Shown here: positions 35,145 to 46,679 of the stretch, piece after piece | How the letters are laid out: each line of letters starts with the position of its first letter | Numbering within the stretch: the first letter of the stretch is position 1 | Source of the DNA: Euonymus europaeus | Taxonomy: Eukaryota; Streptophyta; Magnoliopsida; Celastrales; Celastraceae | Direction of reading: 5' to 3' | Assembly: GCA_963580455.1 (NCBI GenBank) | Contig: OY756960.1 | Coordinates: forward strand, 22,317,238 to 22,381,237 | DNA length: 64,000 nucleotides | The notes under the pieces: generated by a model | The model's database searches: none | The model's input: the letters and a program-made list of their open reading frames with translations, nothing else | Told to the model about the DNA's origin: nothing | Made by a program: the position numbers and the translations under genes

Positions 35145-36167
35145 TGGAATACTAAACCCCCAAACCTAAGAAAAGTCACTGCTCCCAACTTTAAATCTGA
35201 GTCAAACTCAGATTCCTCAACTGAGCTCAAAAGGCTACTATGACTATCCCACTTGTGATCTTAAAAATTCAATCTGAATCATCGAATACCAAAACGTAAA
35301 AAATAAATCAGGACCCATGCAATAACAAATTTTCATCACCTAACTTCATCAAAAATCAAATCAAAAAACAAAATTCCAACAAATCCACAGCTACCCAGTG
35401 AGCAAAGGAGCTTCCTTTGTTGAACTATGTAAAGAGTTAGAGAAAATGTTAATAACTCACCGTAAACTGGAGTGGTCGAGACGAAGGGTTTTCCTAAAAA
35501 TGGAAAAGCGAGTTGACCCGGCGAGTAGTGCGAGCATAAAGGAAAGACTGTGTGGGAACTGAATCGGTGGGATTTGGATTCAGAGAGAGAGAGACAAGGG
35601 GAGCAAATGAGGGACCTTCAAATTTTTTATTTTTTTTGTGTGTGTGATAAATAGCTTTACAAGTCTTTTTTGCGAAGTCCGACGAAGAGTCGTGCCTCTG
35701 CTTGCTTAGATTAAGGGTTGGATTTAGGCAGGGAGCGATAACTAGAGTAGTTATTTTATTATTTATTATGTTGTTAGTGTACGGAATTAATTATTCTATA
35801 CGATATTTTTCTTAAGTGGTAATTATAACTTAGGTGAGGAGTAAAATATGAAATAGGTCATTTTAAGTGTTTTTTTAATGTATCTCATTCTATCTCCTAT
35901 CTAAACAAATTTTAAGAATTTATGTTTTAATTAACTCTTACTCTATTCTACTCCACCTAATCCTCCCTTAAACTGCTCCACTTAACGTTTTTTTTTAATC
36001 CAAGCAAAGCTTCATTGTTCTCTTTTCTCTGTGAGTTAGGGGATCATATACGCTATAATTAGACATTTTAGGCACTGAGAATGTCGATTGAATTTATAGA
36101 CATTTGAAAATCATATTTGTCTTGATAAATCACGTCTATTATATTGTTCGTGAGCACAATTTTTTAA
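35145..36167. other. EXO70G leader/promoter and intergenic DNA
   Basis: On the minus strand, GTTTACG/GTGAGT near 35460 and TTCTTAG near 35168 frame a probable 5'-UTR intron. A GA-rich run (GAGAGAGAGA) is at about 35582-35595. The region from 35760 to 36160 is AT-rich without features. The last eight bases, TTTTTTAA (36160-36167), are the left target duplication of the next element. Confidence 0.45.
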
Positions 36168-36858
36168 GGTGAGTGCTATTAGCACCCCACTTTAATCCAG
36201 TGACACCCATCTTGAGAAAAAAAATGCATTGTCTTGCTTCGACCCTCATTCTCTCTCTTGCTAGCTGTCACTACTAGCTGCCGCCACCAGATCTTTGTCG
36301 TCTGACCTCTGTTTGAGGCCAGCCACTTACCAAATCGAAAGCCCAGGCAACCACGACCTTCGACGGTGGATGAATCGGTCGCGATTTTCACCGAAAGTTT
36401 CGATTTTCGCATATTTGAATCTCCGATCCGGCTAACTCCAGCATCCGTTTAGGGCGAACCACCTACCAAAACGAAGCCCTCGACGATGCTGACAAAGCCC
36501 AAGCAACCACAACCTCCAACGGTGGATGGATCAGCCGAAATCTTTATCGAAAGTTTTGATTTTTCGCATATTCGGAGCTCCGATTCGGCCAACTCCGGCC
36601 TCCGGTTGAGGCGAGCCACCTACCAAATCGAAGTCCTTGACGATGCCAACAAAGCCCAGGCAACCACGACCTCCGACGATGGACGGATCAGCCGGAATCT
36701 TCATCGAAAGTTTCGGTTTTTCGCATATTTGGGGTGTAACAAGATATTTCTTGAAATCTGAAAGAATGGTGTGTTACAGGATTTTTTGTTATTTTTACTG
36801 GAGTTTTTGTAGAAATGGGATGACATTAGGAAAAAATGGGATGTCAATAGCAGTCATC
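36168..36858. mobile_element. Nonautonomous TIR element, copy B, 691 bp, with 8-bp target duplication
   Basis: The left end is GGTGAGTGCTATTAGCACCC and the reverse complement of the right end is GATGACTGCTATTGACATCC. The element is flanked on both sides by TTTTTTAA (36160-36167 and 36859-36866), a perfect 8-bp duplication. Three internal direct units begin near 36306, 36442 and 36599 and match those of the element at 26637-27322 in sequence and order. No transposase is encoded. An 8-bp duplication fits hAT elements. The roughly 40-bp TIR and internal tandem units also recall Mutator-like elements (9 bp), so the superfamily is open. Confidence 0.85.
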
Positions 36859-36866
36859 TTTTTTAA

Positions 36867-37698
36867 ATATGAGCACGACATGCATGTCTTAATAGCACAA
36901 TTTTATTTATATTTTTTAATATTAATTTTATTTTTTAAAATAGCACATCATGTGTGCAATCTTACTACAACTTCATAACATAATATACTCAGGAGGCATG
37001 CACATTCACATCTATACCTAAAGTGATCATAGTCTATTTTGAAAAGTATAGATATAATTTATGCTGCTACAATTACTTGTACATATTTATTTGCACAAAA
37101 TAGTGAATTTCTTATGTATTTAACTATTTATTTATCAAACCATAATCATGTTCGATCACGTAACACATGTATTGAATCACTTTGTCAACATTATCCCACT
37201 TAGGTTAATTATATGAAAAATAATTAATTTTAAAATGAGAAATGATAGAAGAATAGGTGGGAGGAAGGTACAATGAAATTACCTTAAAAAGACAAACCTG
37301 ACTCTCAATATCTGTCAAAACAATCAACAATTACAATGCCTAAAATCTCAAGGTATTGCACATGTGCTAGGGGGTGCAAACCCCCGACCCATTATATTAG
37401 TAAACATATTCTACTCATATGATACTTACCATGTTTTTTTTCTTAGGAGGAGTATTAGTTTGGCTCTATACTTTATAAAAAGGATTGTTTGAGTCTTCAA
37501 CTTTTTTGTAACATGTGAGCCTTTATACAGTTATATTTATAACATGGCTAAACAAGTTTCTGAACAAAATTTTGTTAAAACGACACATATTATACATATG
37601 TGGTGTATTTTTTTTTATATTTTTGATAGCGATGTTAACAAAATTTCGTTAAAAACGACACATATTATACATATTTAGCATTTTATGTTTTAATACTC
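36867..37698. other. AT-rich intergenic region
   Basis: No gene is supported. There is a short direct repeat: the motif ACGACACATATTATACATAT occurs twice (near 37570 and 37655), in a diverged tandem arrangement of about 85 bp. Confidence 0.35.
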
Positions 37699-38619
37699 TG
37701 ATGAGAATCTCACATCGCAAAAATAAGAGTACCGACCCTAGCTTATAAGTGCAAACTTCCCTCAACCTATCTGATGACGTCAAAAATGTGTCACTACCGA
37801 GAAGACGATCAGCTGGTCAGACCTGCTGTCTTGCACAGATACCGAGGACGAAGATCCTTCCCAGAAGCCAAACAGCCAGGCAGTCAAGTAGCTGTCCAGC
37901 CAGTCAGGCAGCTTACCTACCATGTAATCTTCTATGGAGGCAAGTCCTTCCTAGGAGTTGATCAGCCAGGCACCCCTGCAGCTGAGCACAATGAACGAAG
38001 GTGAGCTAAAGGCCGCACCAGAGGTAGTCCTCTGGCGTTGGAGCTCCGACGCTCAAGTCAGTTGGTATTTAATCAGGTGAGCTTTTCGGACTAGAGCTCT
38101 CAGTTAGCCAGTACTCAAATTGTGATTAAGTTCTATAATACCTGACTTACTGAGCTTTATATAAGATTAAGGATCACTGGTGAAGTGGGTCTTCCAATTA
38201 TGATTGTGGACCGCACACAACTGTTTTTCACCTTGATAGGTCTTGCAGGTGACACACTTATCGAGGAGACTGCCTGGTCAGCTTCACTGGTCTTTGGGCC
38301 ACATCTGACGTGGCGGAGCACCATTGGTGGGGGTATTTTTGTAATATCACTATCAATCAGCCAAGGTTTTCACGAGCTCTCATCCCATGGGCCTTGGTTA
38401 CAGCCGGCCCGCAAGGGTTTCCCATAATGAGAATCCACACTAGCCCAAAGGCTCACCTGTCCCCTGCCAACCAAAGCCCAACCGACACCCTTGCGGACCG
38501 GCTTGTAACCAAGGCCCATGGGATGAGAGCCCATGAAAATCTTGGCTGATAGGTTGAGGGAAGTTTCCACTTATAAATTAGGGTCGGTATTCTTATTTTT
38601 GCGATGTGGGATTCTCACC
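37699..38619. mobile_element. Foldback element split by a solo LTR
   Basis: The left arm (37703-37771) reads TGAGAATCTCACATCGCAAA then ATAAGAGTACCGACCCTA and ends CTTCCCTCAACCTATC. The right arm (38619-38486, read on the minus strand) has TGAGAATCCCACATCGCAAA, ATAAGAATACCGACCCTA and CTTCCCTCAACCTATCAGCC. The inverted repeat resumes right of the LTR (38355-38425) with TTCACGAGCTCTCATCCCAT matching TTCATGGGCTCTCATCCCAT. Without the inserted LTR and one target copy it is about 338 bp, almost all arm, with a loop of about 60 bp near 38426-38485. ATACTC flanks both sides (37693-37698 and 38620-38625) as a possible target duplication. Confidence 0.82.
37772..38349. mobile_element. Solo LTR, 578 bp, inserted in the foldback element
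   Basis: It begins TGATGACGTC and ends AATATCA (TGAT...ATCA inverted ends). It is flanked by a perfect 5-bp duplication CTATC (37767-37771 and 38350-38354). The same CTATC follows CCTCAAC in the uninterrupted right arm of the host element, which shows the empty site. A TATA-like TTTATATAAG lies near 38157. No internal retrotransposon region remains, so it arose by LTR-LTR recombination. Confidence 0.85.
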
Positions 38620-38625
38620 ATACTC

Positions 38626-39632
38626 ACGCGACATGTATATAATTTATTTGACATAAAAAAACATATTTCCAAAAGTATCTCCTCCACCCATCTCTCTCCT
38701 TTTCTAATAATTTGACATAACGTATTTTAAATGCTAATAGTAATTTTATAACCTATAAATTATCATAGTTTCAATTTTACCAAACACGACACAACTTATT
38801 TAATAGTTTATACGCTATACATTAATTTTACTACTTATTTGCTATTACGTATGCTCTACAAAACACAAACTCAATGGATCGACTGTTACACTATGTTTGA
38901 AGGGGGGAGGGGGGGGCAAATGAGGGGAATAAAATTTTTGGGTATAAAATGAAAGGGAAACTTACAAAGAAAGGGTGTTTGAAAAAGAGGGATAAAATGA
39001 TAGAATAAATTTTGGGAAAAAAATAGAATTGGGTCCTACAGGGAAAAATGTGGTGCAAAGAGGGGAATATTATGTCAATATTACACTACTGCTACTCATA
39101 AACCATTAAAAACACAATTTTTTTTCACTTTTATTGATACAATGATAAAATAATAATTTTATACCCTTTTACCGTATTTTATTTTTCTTCTCAAATTTTA
39201 CTTCGTTCTCTCTCTTCTTCCCGAACATAATTAAAATGAAGTATGACCAATAAATGGAATCCAAGAGGCTACTGTGCCATTTTGAAGGCACAAATTTTTT
39301 TTGAAAAACTATCCTGCTTAAATTTCAACCATTAGATTATTTATCACACATCCAAATTTTAAAATTTATTTATAATTTAAAAAAAAATAAAAAATCATTA
39401 AGTGCCCAAAATGGGCACAGCAGCCCCCTGGAATCCCCAATAAATTAACCACAAGACACGGCAAACGAAATCAGTAAGTCAAAATCAACTTTTGAACTCT
39501 GAAAATTAAAACTAAAAATATCAACACCGGTTGACGGCATAAGATTCCGCTTGTTAAATTATGAAATTTACATCCAAACCCCTCCCCTACTAAACCCCCA
39601 TTTATGTAACAAAAAGTCCACGTCATCTCCCA
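38626..39632. other. Intergenic region between the foldback element and the WRKY gene
   Basis: A G-rich stretch (about 38899-38915, with GGGGGGAGGGGGGG) followed by GAGGGGAATAAAATTTTTGG and later AGAGGGGAATATTATG may be one side of a decayed MITE, but a partner arm was not found. The rest is AT-rich and includes the WRKY 3' flank. Confidence 0.35.
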
Positions 39633-41126
39633 CTAAATTTCCCAATCACGTTGACTAACGGCAGCGGCCATGCTCTCCTGCTCCGCAACCTGGGAACCGT
39701 GGCGGTGCTCTCCTTCGTAAGTTACTACCAGCATCGCTGGATCGTCTGACGCTCGCTCCACGTGTTTCCTCGCAGGGCACCCCCTCATCGTACTGCACTT
39801 GTAATAGCCCCTGAAAATCAAACGACCCCGTTTAGATCCCCCGATGCGCCATATAATATAAATTGGACGGTCAGATATTAACGACTACAGTAGCGTACCT
39901 TGGGTAAGGTGAACCCTTGATCGGCTTCTGGCCGTACTTTCTCCAGGAGTACTCGTCCTGTGGAATATCCGCGATTTTCGAGCTGATTGCAGGGACTCTG
40001 ATGGTTTTCTTCACCCGATTTTTTCTGAAATTCAAAAATAAAACAAATACATTAAGTATTTAAGTATTCATCACTAATTAATCATGATTACCCATTGAAA
40101 TCTCAGTTTGTAAATTCAACGAAAAAACACGGGTTGATGCGTCTTTTCAAAAGAATACGACAGTTCTGAAAATGACCTAGCCTATTCTTATCATCTGTCA
40201 GTGGGTCACGCGTGCCGTGTCCACTAACAGATTGACTCGTTGACCAATAACCCCGATGAATCATGAACTAACTCGAACGATCCATCAGAGTTAACTCAGT
40301 CAAACATCATAAAAAACAGCTCCTTCCGAGTGCAGGGTTGGCCAAAAGACAAAAAAGACAAGTAAAATATGCTAAAGTGCGCCGGGACGTGGAATACAAA
40401 GAAGTACCTCCTCTTAGCGCAATGGCACTTCGCACTGCCGGATCCGGAGAATTTCCCGGAGACGTCTTCGGGGTGATCGTGGCACCTCTTCTTGTTCGGA
40501 GCCGATGACAGTGGAGGCTTCCCAACGGATCCTGCCTGAAGTAAGAGCGAGGATCCTTGCTTTCCGTTGGAAACACTACCGTCTCCAGTGATAGCTGAGG
40601 ACATGAACGATGAGTTCGATGATAAGCTAAATGTATCTTTCGAGAAGTCTAGCTCGGTACTCTTAGCATTAGCTGCGAACAAATTAGGTTTCGTGAAATC
40701 AAGAGTCAAAGATTGCGACTGTGACTGAACAAAACAGACAGGAGCGGCGATCTGCGGCTGGGGCAAGGTTTCCTGAGTGACCACCGGCGGAGGACGGACA
40801 GTGGCGGGAGCCGGAGTTAATGACTGAGTGTGTAAGCGAGCCACAGGGCAAGACACCCCTGATCCCGATGAAGAGGTGGAGGCGGACGAGCTTACCGGAC
40901 CGCGTCTGAATCGGGCGTGTCCCGTACGGTTAAGAAGGGAAATGACCTTCTTGAACTTAGAGACTGTGATGTCAGCGAGGTCGGTACAGTCCGCTTGCTT
41001 AGATTTGTGAGACATACTGCGGATAAGGTTCTCCATGCTCTTCAATCCTTGCGATGCAGCCTCCTGTATGGCCATCTGATGGCTCTGATCTCCCATCTTC
41101 GCGAACCCCATGAGTTCAACGGACAT
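39633..41126 (-). CDS. WRKY11: Group IId WRKY transcription factor (WRKY11/WRKY17 type), 3 exons, 340 aa
   Basis: Exons are 41126-40408, 40024-39899 and 39810-39633, and the joined phases give 1023 nt. The N-terminus holds the group IId calmodulin-binding C-motif [20 protein letters not shown] (about residues 55-74). The plant zinc-cluster region follows: [35 protein letters not shown]. The single WRKY domain has an intact WRKYGQK (in [20 protein letters not shown]) and the zinc ligands C-X5-C and H-X1-H (CSTMRGC ... HRH). The second intron interrupts the domain after PYPR, the conserved PR-type WRKY intron. The protein binds W-box DNA (TTGAC). Arabidopsis WRKY11 and WRKY17 repress basal defence. 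I cannot say which of the two is the closer copy. Confidence 0.94.
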
Positions 41127-44090
41127 GACTGATAATCGTTAATCGAGTGTGTATAGACGAAAGGACGTTAATTTGTAGCCGATTAAGAGGAACAGGCCAT
41201 GGAAATCCAGAAATGGAGAACGCGTGGTGAGATGCACTGGACCGGGTGGGTTAAACGAAGGGAGGTGGACGTGGTGATCGGCTGAGAGAGAATAAATAAG
41301 AAATAGAGTCAAAAGGGGTTATTAATCCAACGGTTCAGAATGAAAGTTTGAAGATTTCTATGGTCAGTGGTGGGCCCCGTAGTTTTATCTTCCTAAAGTG
41401 CAAGGACATGACTAATAAATGACCAACTTTGTTGAAGCTGGAAGAGAGAAAATAAAGAAAGGAAACTATGAAAGGTGTAGAAAGGTGTGAATTTCTTTTT
41501 TGTAATTATAAAATGGGTAGGGTCGGTAATGTTCGTTGTCTTTAATATTAAGAATCTTGGAATAAACGGTGACGAATTTAATATAATATTTTTGTTACTA
41601 ATGAACATGATTTGTGTGATTGATTGAAGAATTTGTGGCAACATTGATCTCTACGTATGAAATAAAATTATTAAAAATTAATATAGTTGCCCTTTATTTT
41701 ATTTTTTCATATATTTTTTCTAGTTAAATCTCCGTGCAATATTTTATATTTAATATTTTTATGTATGTTTTTTTCCGTCTTTTTTTGATATCTACAAGCG
41801 AACATATAATGCAACATAAAAGTCACACATTTTTTTTTTCTTTTTTTGATTCAGGGGAATTGAGGATGGAAGATTCAAACATATTCTGTATTGGAAGGGT
41901 CGATCCTTATATGCATAGCGACCGTAAACTCACTTGACACATGTTCAATTTTAAAAACAGTCAATATGATATTATAAGGTGATTAAAGTATGCGTTCATT
42001 TTTAAAAGTCTGTATATTAAATTATATCGAAATTAAATTTAACATCGCTCGACTCATTCAGTATCCAATCCTTCTTTAGCAGCCCTATTAATTTAGATTT
42101 CTATTAAACCAATTAATATTGAACTCAATATTCGGCCACAAAGTACTGTTTCACCAACTTAACATGTCATTTAAGATGAAAAAAAATAATATTTACTGAT
42201 TTGATTGCCATTTTATAATCATGACCAAATGCAAGCATAATGAAAGGGGAAAAAAATAATTCAAAAGTCCAAAGGCTTGAAGTCAAAATGTAAAGACAAT
42301 AAAATAAAAGACATCAAATATAGTTATCTTATTTCTCTAAATAATTAAATGTTTAGCTAATGAAGATTATAATCAAGCAATCAATACTATTTAATCGGGA
42401 AAATCTCCTGTATATAAGCTAGTAATCGAAATCAAATAATTTCACAATAATATAATATTATCATATATTTTTCTATAAAAAAACTCATAATAAAAACGTC
42501 AAATATGAAAAATAAAAATAAGAACTTTGACTGGGCCAGGGGGAAGACTACGTCTCAGATAATTATGACCAAAACTATTTTTGTGAATTGAAAAGTCATG
42601 GTCCTATAAACAAGTCTTAAACACTTGTGTGTTGATAATGACAAACTGCGTTGAATTTTGTTTTTGTTTTTGTTTTTGTTTTTTAGAAGATTTGTATGCG
42701 CGTAAGACCATCTCCACAAGTCCCAAATATTCGCAACAACACGCATGGATAGATTAAGAATCTTTTCCCTTGTGTAATTTCCTTGGTTTAGTACTAAATT
42801 CCTTGATTAGTTATAGTAATAGAATACGGTGTATAACAATAATAATATATATATAAATCCAATGAAAAAAAAAACTAAAAGGAGAAAATTATAGTCTTCT
42901 CTAGTGGGCAGAGTTTAGAGAAATTTATTATGTAGTCTGAAAACAAACGAAGTGACTTTTGCCTAACTGGTGGCCGGTGATAATATAAAGAACAATTAAA
43001 TAGTTTTTTTTAATTAAAATAATCAAACCACGAAACCTACAAAAGAAAAACAAATCAGGAAAAGATTTGACTTTTGTGTACATTATTACAAGGTGTGATA
43101 ATAATATAATGCCATACGACCCTCCTTTAAGATATGCTGGCGATTTGATTCCCCTGATATACACACACGCTGGTTAAAAAATATTGACAATAATATCTGG
43201 CTAGTATGTGTATATATGTATGTTGATTGATGACGTGCAAATTTTGGTTGGTTTGATGGAGTTAAGTTTTTAGATTTGCAATATGCTTTGATTTTTTTAC
43301 AAGGTGAGTAAACGTAAGTTAAAAGGTCTCTCGATGTGTGTTTCTCAAGAAAGATGTTCCTATGTTTAACAGTTTAAGTATTATATATCAAAAACTCGTA
43401 AGTTGGATCTCTCAAGTATGCAGTGAATGTTGTAAATTGTGTGTGGAAATATAAATGGTGAAGTTACCCTTTAGAAGTGCAAGAAAAGTTCTATTCCATC
43501 GTGAAGTGTGATTCTTGTTTTCATGAAGTTCTAGTTTTATTAGAAAACACTCCTTTTTTCGTCTTTGAATTGGAGGAGGATTCCTCCTTGTAAGTTATAT
43601 TCCTTCTTGATTTTTTGGGTGGGCTTCCTTGGTCTGTTCGTAATGCCTTGGTGTGGCTTTACCGAGGTATAAGCTCAGGAGATGTGAACTAACCTGAAAA
43701 ATGTGCATTTCTTGATGATAATCAAGTTGTGAGCCGTTAGATATTCGTCCTATATTTGCTCGGATGAGAGCTTAATTTGTATTGATTGTCACATGTCAGA
43801 TCTTGAATGGTATATATTTTTGATATTATCATTTGTCATGCATACTTAGCATTTATATATAGGTCAACACAAGATGATTGGTACGGGAGATAATTCAAAC
43901 TTCTTCATAACTCAAATTACGGATATTATCATATATGGTTGAGCAGAGGGCGTTCGTGGGTGGGGTGACATTGGCGTGGTTTAGGATCCCCAAATTTTTA
44001 GGCCCCATTTTTTAAAAAAATAATATGATTGTACTAGTCCAAAACTCACTTAAACATTAAAGACTCTATTTTACATTTCTATTAGGATCC
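41127..44090. other. WRKY upstream region and AT-rich intergenic DNA
   Basis: The proximal part is the WRKY promoter on the minus strand; AGTCAAAA near 41308 gives a TTGAC W-box core there, which would fit WRKY autoregulation. The rest is AT-rich, with a GTTTTT pentamer/hexamer run at about 42657-42683. Between 43230 and 43990 there are fragments that may be old retroelement sequence, but I could not define ends. No gene is supported. Confidence 0.35.
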
Positions 44091-44870
44091 TGTAGAGACC
44101 AAAATCGGGTCTGGCCAACTTTTTCAATAAAGTCAAAAATTCAGTTAGCTATGACCAAGTTAAAGGTTCAGTCAGCTTTGACTCCAGCCCACAAACCGGA
44201 GACATGGAACTTCGAGTTTGCCTAAACTGCAGTTCACCCAGTAAAGACCATCAGTAGTTACAATAAAAGGCTTACCTAGTCGAGCTCAGAGCTCGCCATC
44301 AAATGGCCTCATTACGGGTTTGCTTATCAGAGAAGGTATTTACCCCGACAGTCAATTTGACATGCTGTTAGGTATAGGTACTTGTATCTTCTCTTATTCA
44401 TTTGATAGGTCTATGCTATTATATGTTTTATGCTAAATATCTTCTTTGTTAGCCTACTTTGTACAAGGCAGGTGTCACCGCAAATTTTGTCCTATCATAT
44501 GTTAGACATATATCTTTAAATGATAAAAGACCATAAAACCCTTACTAAATTTAGTAAATCAACACATTATAAATAGCTTCATTCTTCCATGTAGAAGAGG
44601 AGACACATTGAAAACTAGCACTAAACTAACAACAACTCTCTCAACTCTTACAGCCAAAACACTCTCAAGCATCGACCATTCTTTCATGGTCTCTACCATT
44701 GTCATTGTCCCTCAATGATTGATCCCTCCAAATCCGATCATTGAGTTTCTAACGGTTCTTGGATTGGAGAATTGTGCAAGATCTAGAGGAACTGAGATTT
44801 TTTGAAAGTTATCAGTGCCCACCTAGAGTCCAAGTTCAGATCTGACAATCGTGGATTTTAGACATCTACA
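44091..44870. mobile_element. Solo LTR, 780 bp
   Basis: It begins TGTAGAGACC and ends GACATCTACA, so the termini TGTAGA/TCTACA are a perfect 6-bp inverted pair with the canonical TG...CA. ATCC flanks both sides (44087-44090 and 44871-44874), a 4-bp target duplication at minimum. A strong TATA box (ATTATAAATAG) lies near 44567-44577. It is followed by a CT-rich, transcript-like segment, as expected for U3-R-U5. No internal domain sequence flanks it. It is unrelated in sequence to the LTR at 37772-38349. Confidence 0.8.
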
Positions 44871-45255
44871 ATCCTCCAAAGATTTAGGTATGCCACTGGG
44901 ATTATGATAAGTGGGCCTTCGAAATGTGCACAAGCTGATTGTGGAATGAAATCAATTAATCAAAACCATTTTTTTCACCGCATCCTTGCCTATTGTTACT
45001 ATACATAAATTGCAAATGACATTCAATTAATCTTCATAATTAAAACAATTTGATCATAGAATTTGACACAGCTTCTTTTGCAAATATATTTAATTTTTTA
45101 TTTGTTTATCGATATTTGGCATTGGAAGGATATGTTGCATAAAATTATGCTAAAATGTTTGTCAACTCTCAAGCATTTACATGCATGCATGTTCTCATTA
45201 TTATAGTGCAACAGACTGGGAGATTTGGTCGAGGATTTGATTTCTTGCAACCAAG

Positions 45256-45375
45256 TGTTAGTGCCAAATTGGCGACCTGCGGCTCCTCTGTGACCGTGTT
45301 CCAATTTGACCCATGTTAGGGTCAAATTGGGACACGGTCACAGAGGAGCCGCATGTCGCCAATTTGGCACTAACA
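45256..45375. mobile_element. 120-bp near-perfect palindromic element with 5-bp target duplication
   Basis: The left arm begins TGTTAGTGCCAAATTGGCGA and continues to CCAATTTGACCC. The right arm is its inverse, ending CAATTTGGCACTAACA. The arms are about 57 bp with only two mismatches and meet at a few-base loop (ATGTTA). CCAAG flanks both sides (45251-45255 and 45376-45380). It could be a tiny foldback MITE. The fact that overlapping frames on opposite strands encode nearly the same peptide (VKLEHGHRGAAGRQFGTNT and VKLGHGHRGAACRQFGTNT) is a by-product of the palindrome and not a gene. Confidence 0.85.
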
Positions 45376-45714
45376 CCAAGTATAACAAATTGTCAAATCC
45401 TTCTCTCCCAAACATACCAAGTTGTCTACAAAAAATATATTTTTTAGTCACGAGTTTTGATTATTTTACTCTGGTTTGGCTAGCCAGGGCACGTACGGTA
45501 GTCTCTAGGTTTTCTATATGGGGTAATATGTCGATCCACTATAACGGGTTGATACTTGATAGTCGATGACCGTTAGTTGCATTTCATTTTTAGCTAAGTA
45601 TACTCTATTATTAAAGAATTACAATAAAAAAACATAACGTTTAGAAGTTCACCCAAACATTGTTTTTTAAACTATTGCATAGGGCACCCCATCACACCTC
45701 AGTCAATCTTCAAA

Positions 45715-46220
45715 CTAAGGATTTTGGATCCAAATCACACAAAGAGGATGAGAGTTCGAAGAACCATAACGCTGATTAGGGTTCTGAGTATGTGGTTGAG
45801 GATTTTCGTATCCATGCAATTGACTTGGGTAGTTGTCTGTTAGACTGTTTTGATTATATCCAAGTTGAGATTGGTAGCTTTTTGACCCTGAATCTAAAGC
45901 TATGGAGGAAGAGGCGTTTGATCCCGATTGATTTGATGGTTCCACTCATTGTGGTTCTGAACCCATGGTCGTGGATTATTATATCCGTGTCGTTGGCTCG
46001 AGTAGACATCGGCCAGATCATATTATATATGGTTTGAGTTTGATAGCCCTGACCCGACTCTATTGTTGCAGAGTCCACTGATTATGGCTTCTCTAGTCAA
46101 TGTAGAAGTTAAGGTCAGATGGTGATTGTTGTTACTGATATTGGGAATGATGAGGAGTTTGCGGGCACTAATTTGGGAATGCAAAAGGTACTTAGGGTTT
46201 TGGCTAGGGCTAGGTTCCAT
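45715..46220 (-). pseudogene. Degraded Q/N/Y-rich protein fragment
   Basis: Read on the minus strand from 46220, frames start MEPSPSQNPKY and, after shifts, continue through a stretch like YSSQRHGYNNPRPW to YPSQLHGYENPQPHTQNPNQ (about 45780). The same Q/N/H/P-rich style appears in different frames along 500 bp, which suggests one coding sequence broken by frameshifts and stops. Such N-termini are seen in proteins captured or encoded by PIF/Harbinger transposons (Myb/SANT-like ORF1) and in other low-complexity plant proteins, so identity is uncertain. No DNA-binding domain is left. Confidence 0.4.
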
Positions 46221-46679
46221 TGTTGGAATAGATATTAGCGTAATTGAAAATGAAGCAAGAAGGGTGACAAGAATAATAATCCGAGCAGCGACAACTTCGG
46301 CAGATAAAAAAGCTGAAACTCTGATGGTCGTGGAAGCAGCATTGGCTGGGAAAGAAGGATAATGAGAAAGGGGAGGAGGAAGGGATTAGCGTTAGAATGG
46401 ATAAAGACAAAGTGATGTTAATAAATGAGAGTTTTTTGGTGATTACTAAATTGTCCTTAATAAAATGAGGGGTGCAAATAATGATAATCTTGATAATCCA
46501 CGAGCATATTAAATGAGTCCGGGCTCAATAAATCAATATAATGGACTCGGTAGTCAATGGGCTTCTAGGTGCCCTAAAAATCTTTTATGAGCCTTAGCCC
46601 ACGTCCGTATCCAAAATTTCCCAGACTCAGTGAATCACATGGGCCATAGATCCGGATACGTAACCGTTACTCAAAGTCG

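Noticed and set aside
45098..45569. Two similar ORFs on opposite strands sharing a HGHRGAA(G/C)RQFGTNT peptide
   Set aside because: The similarity is forced by the 120-bp palindrome. Neither is a gene.
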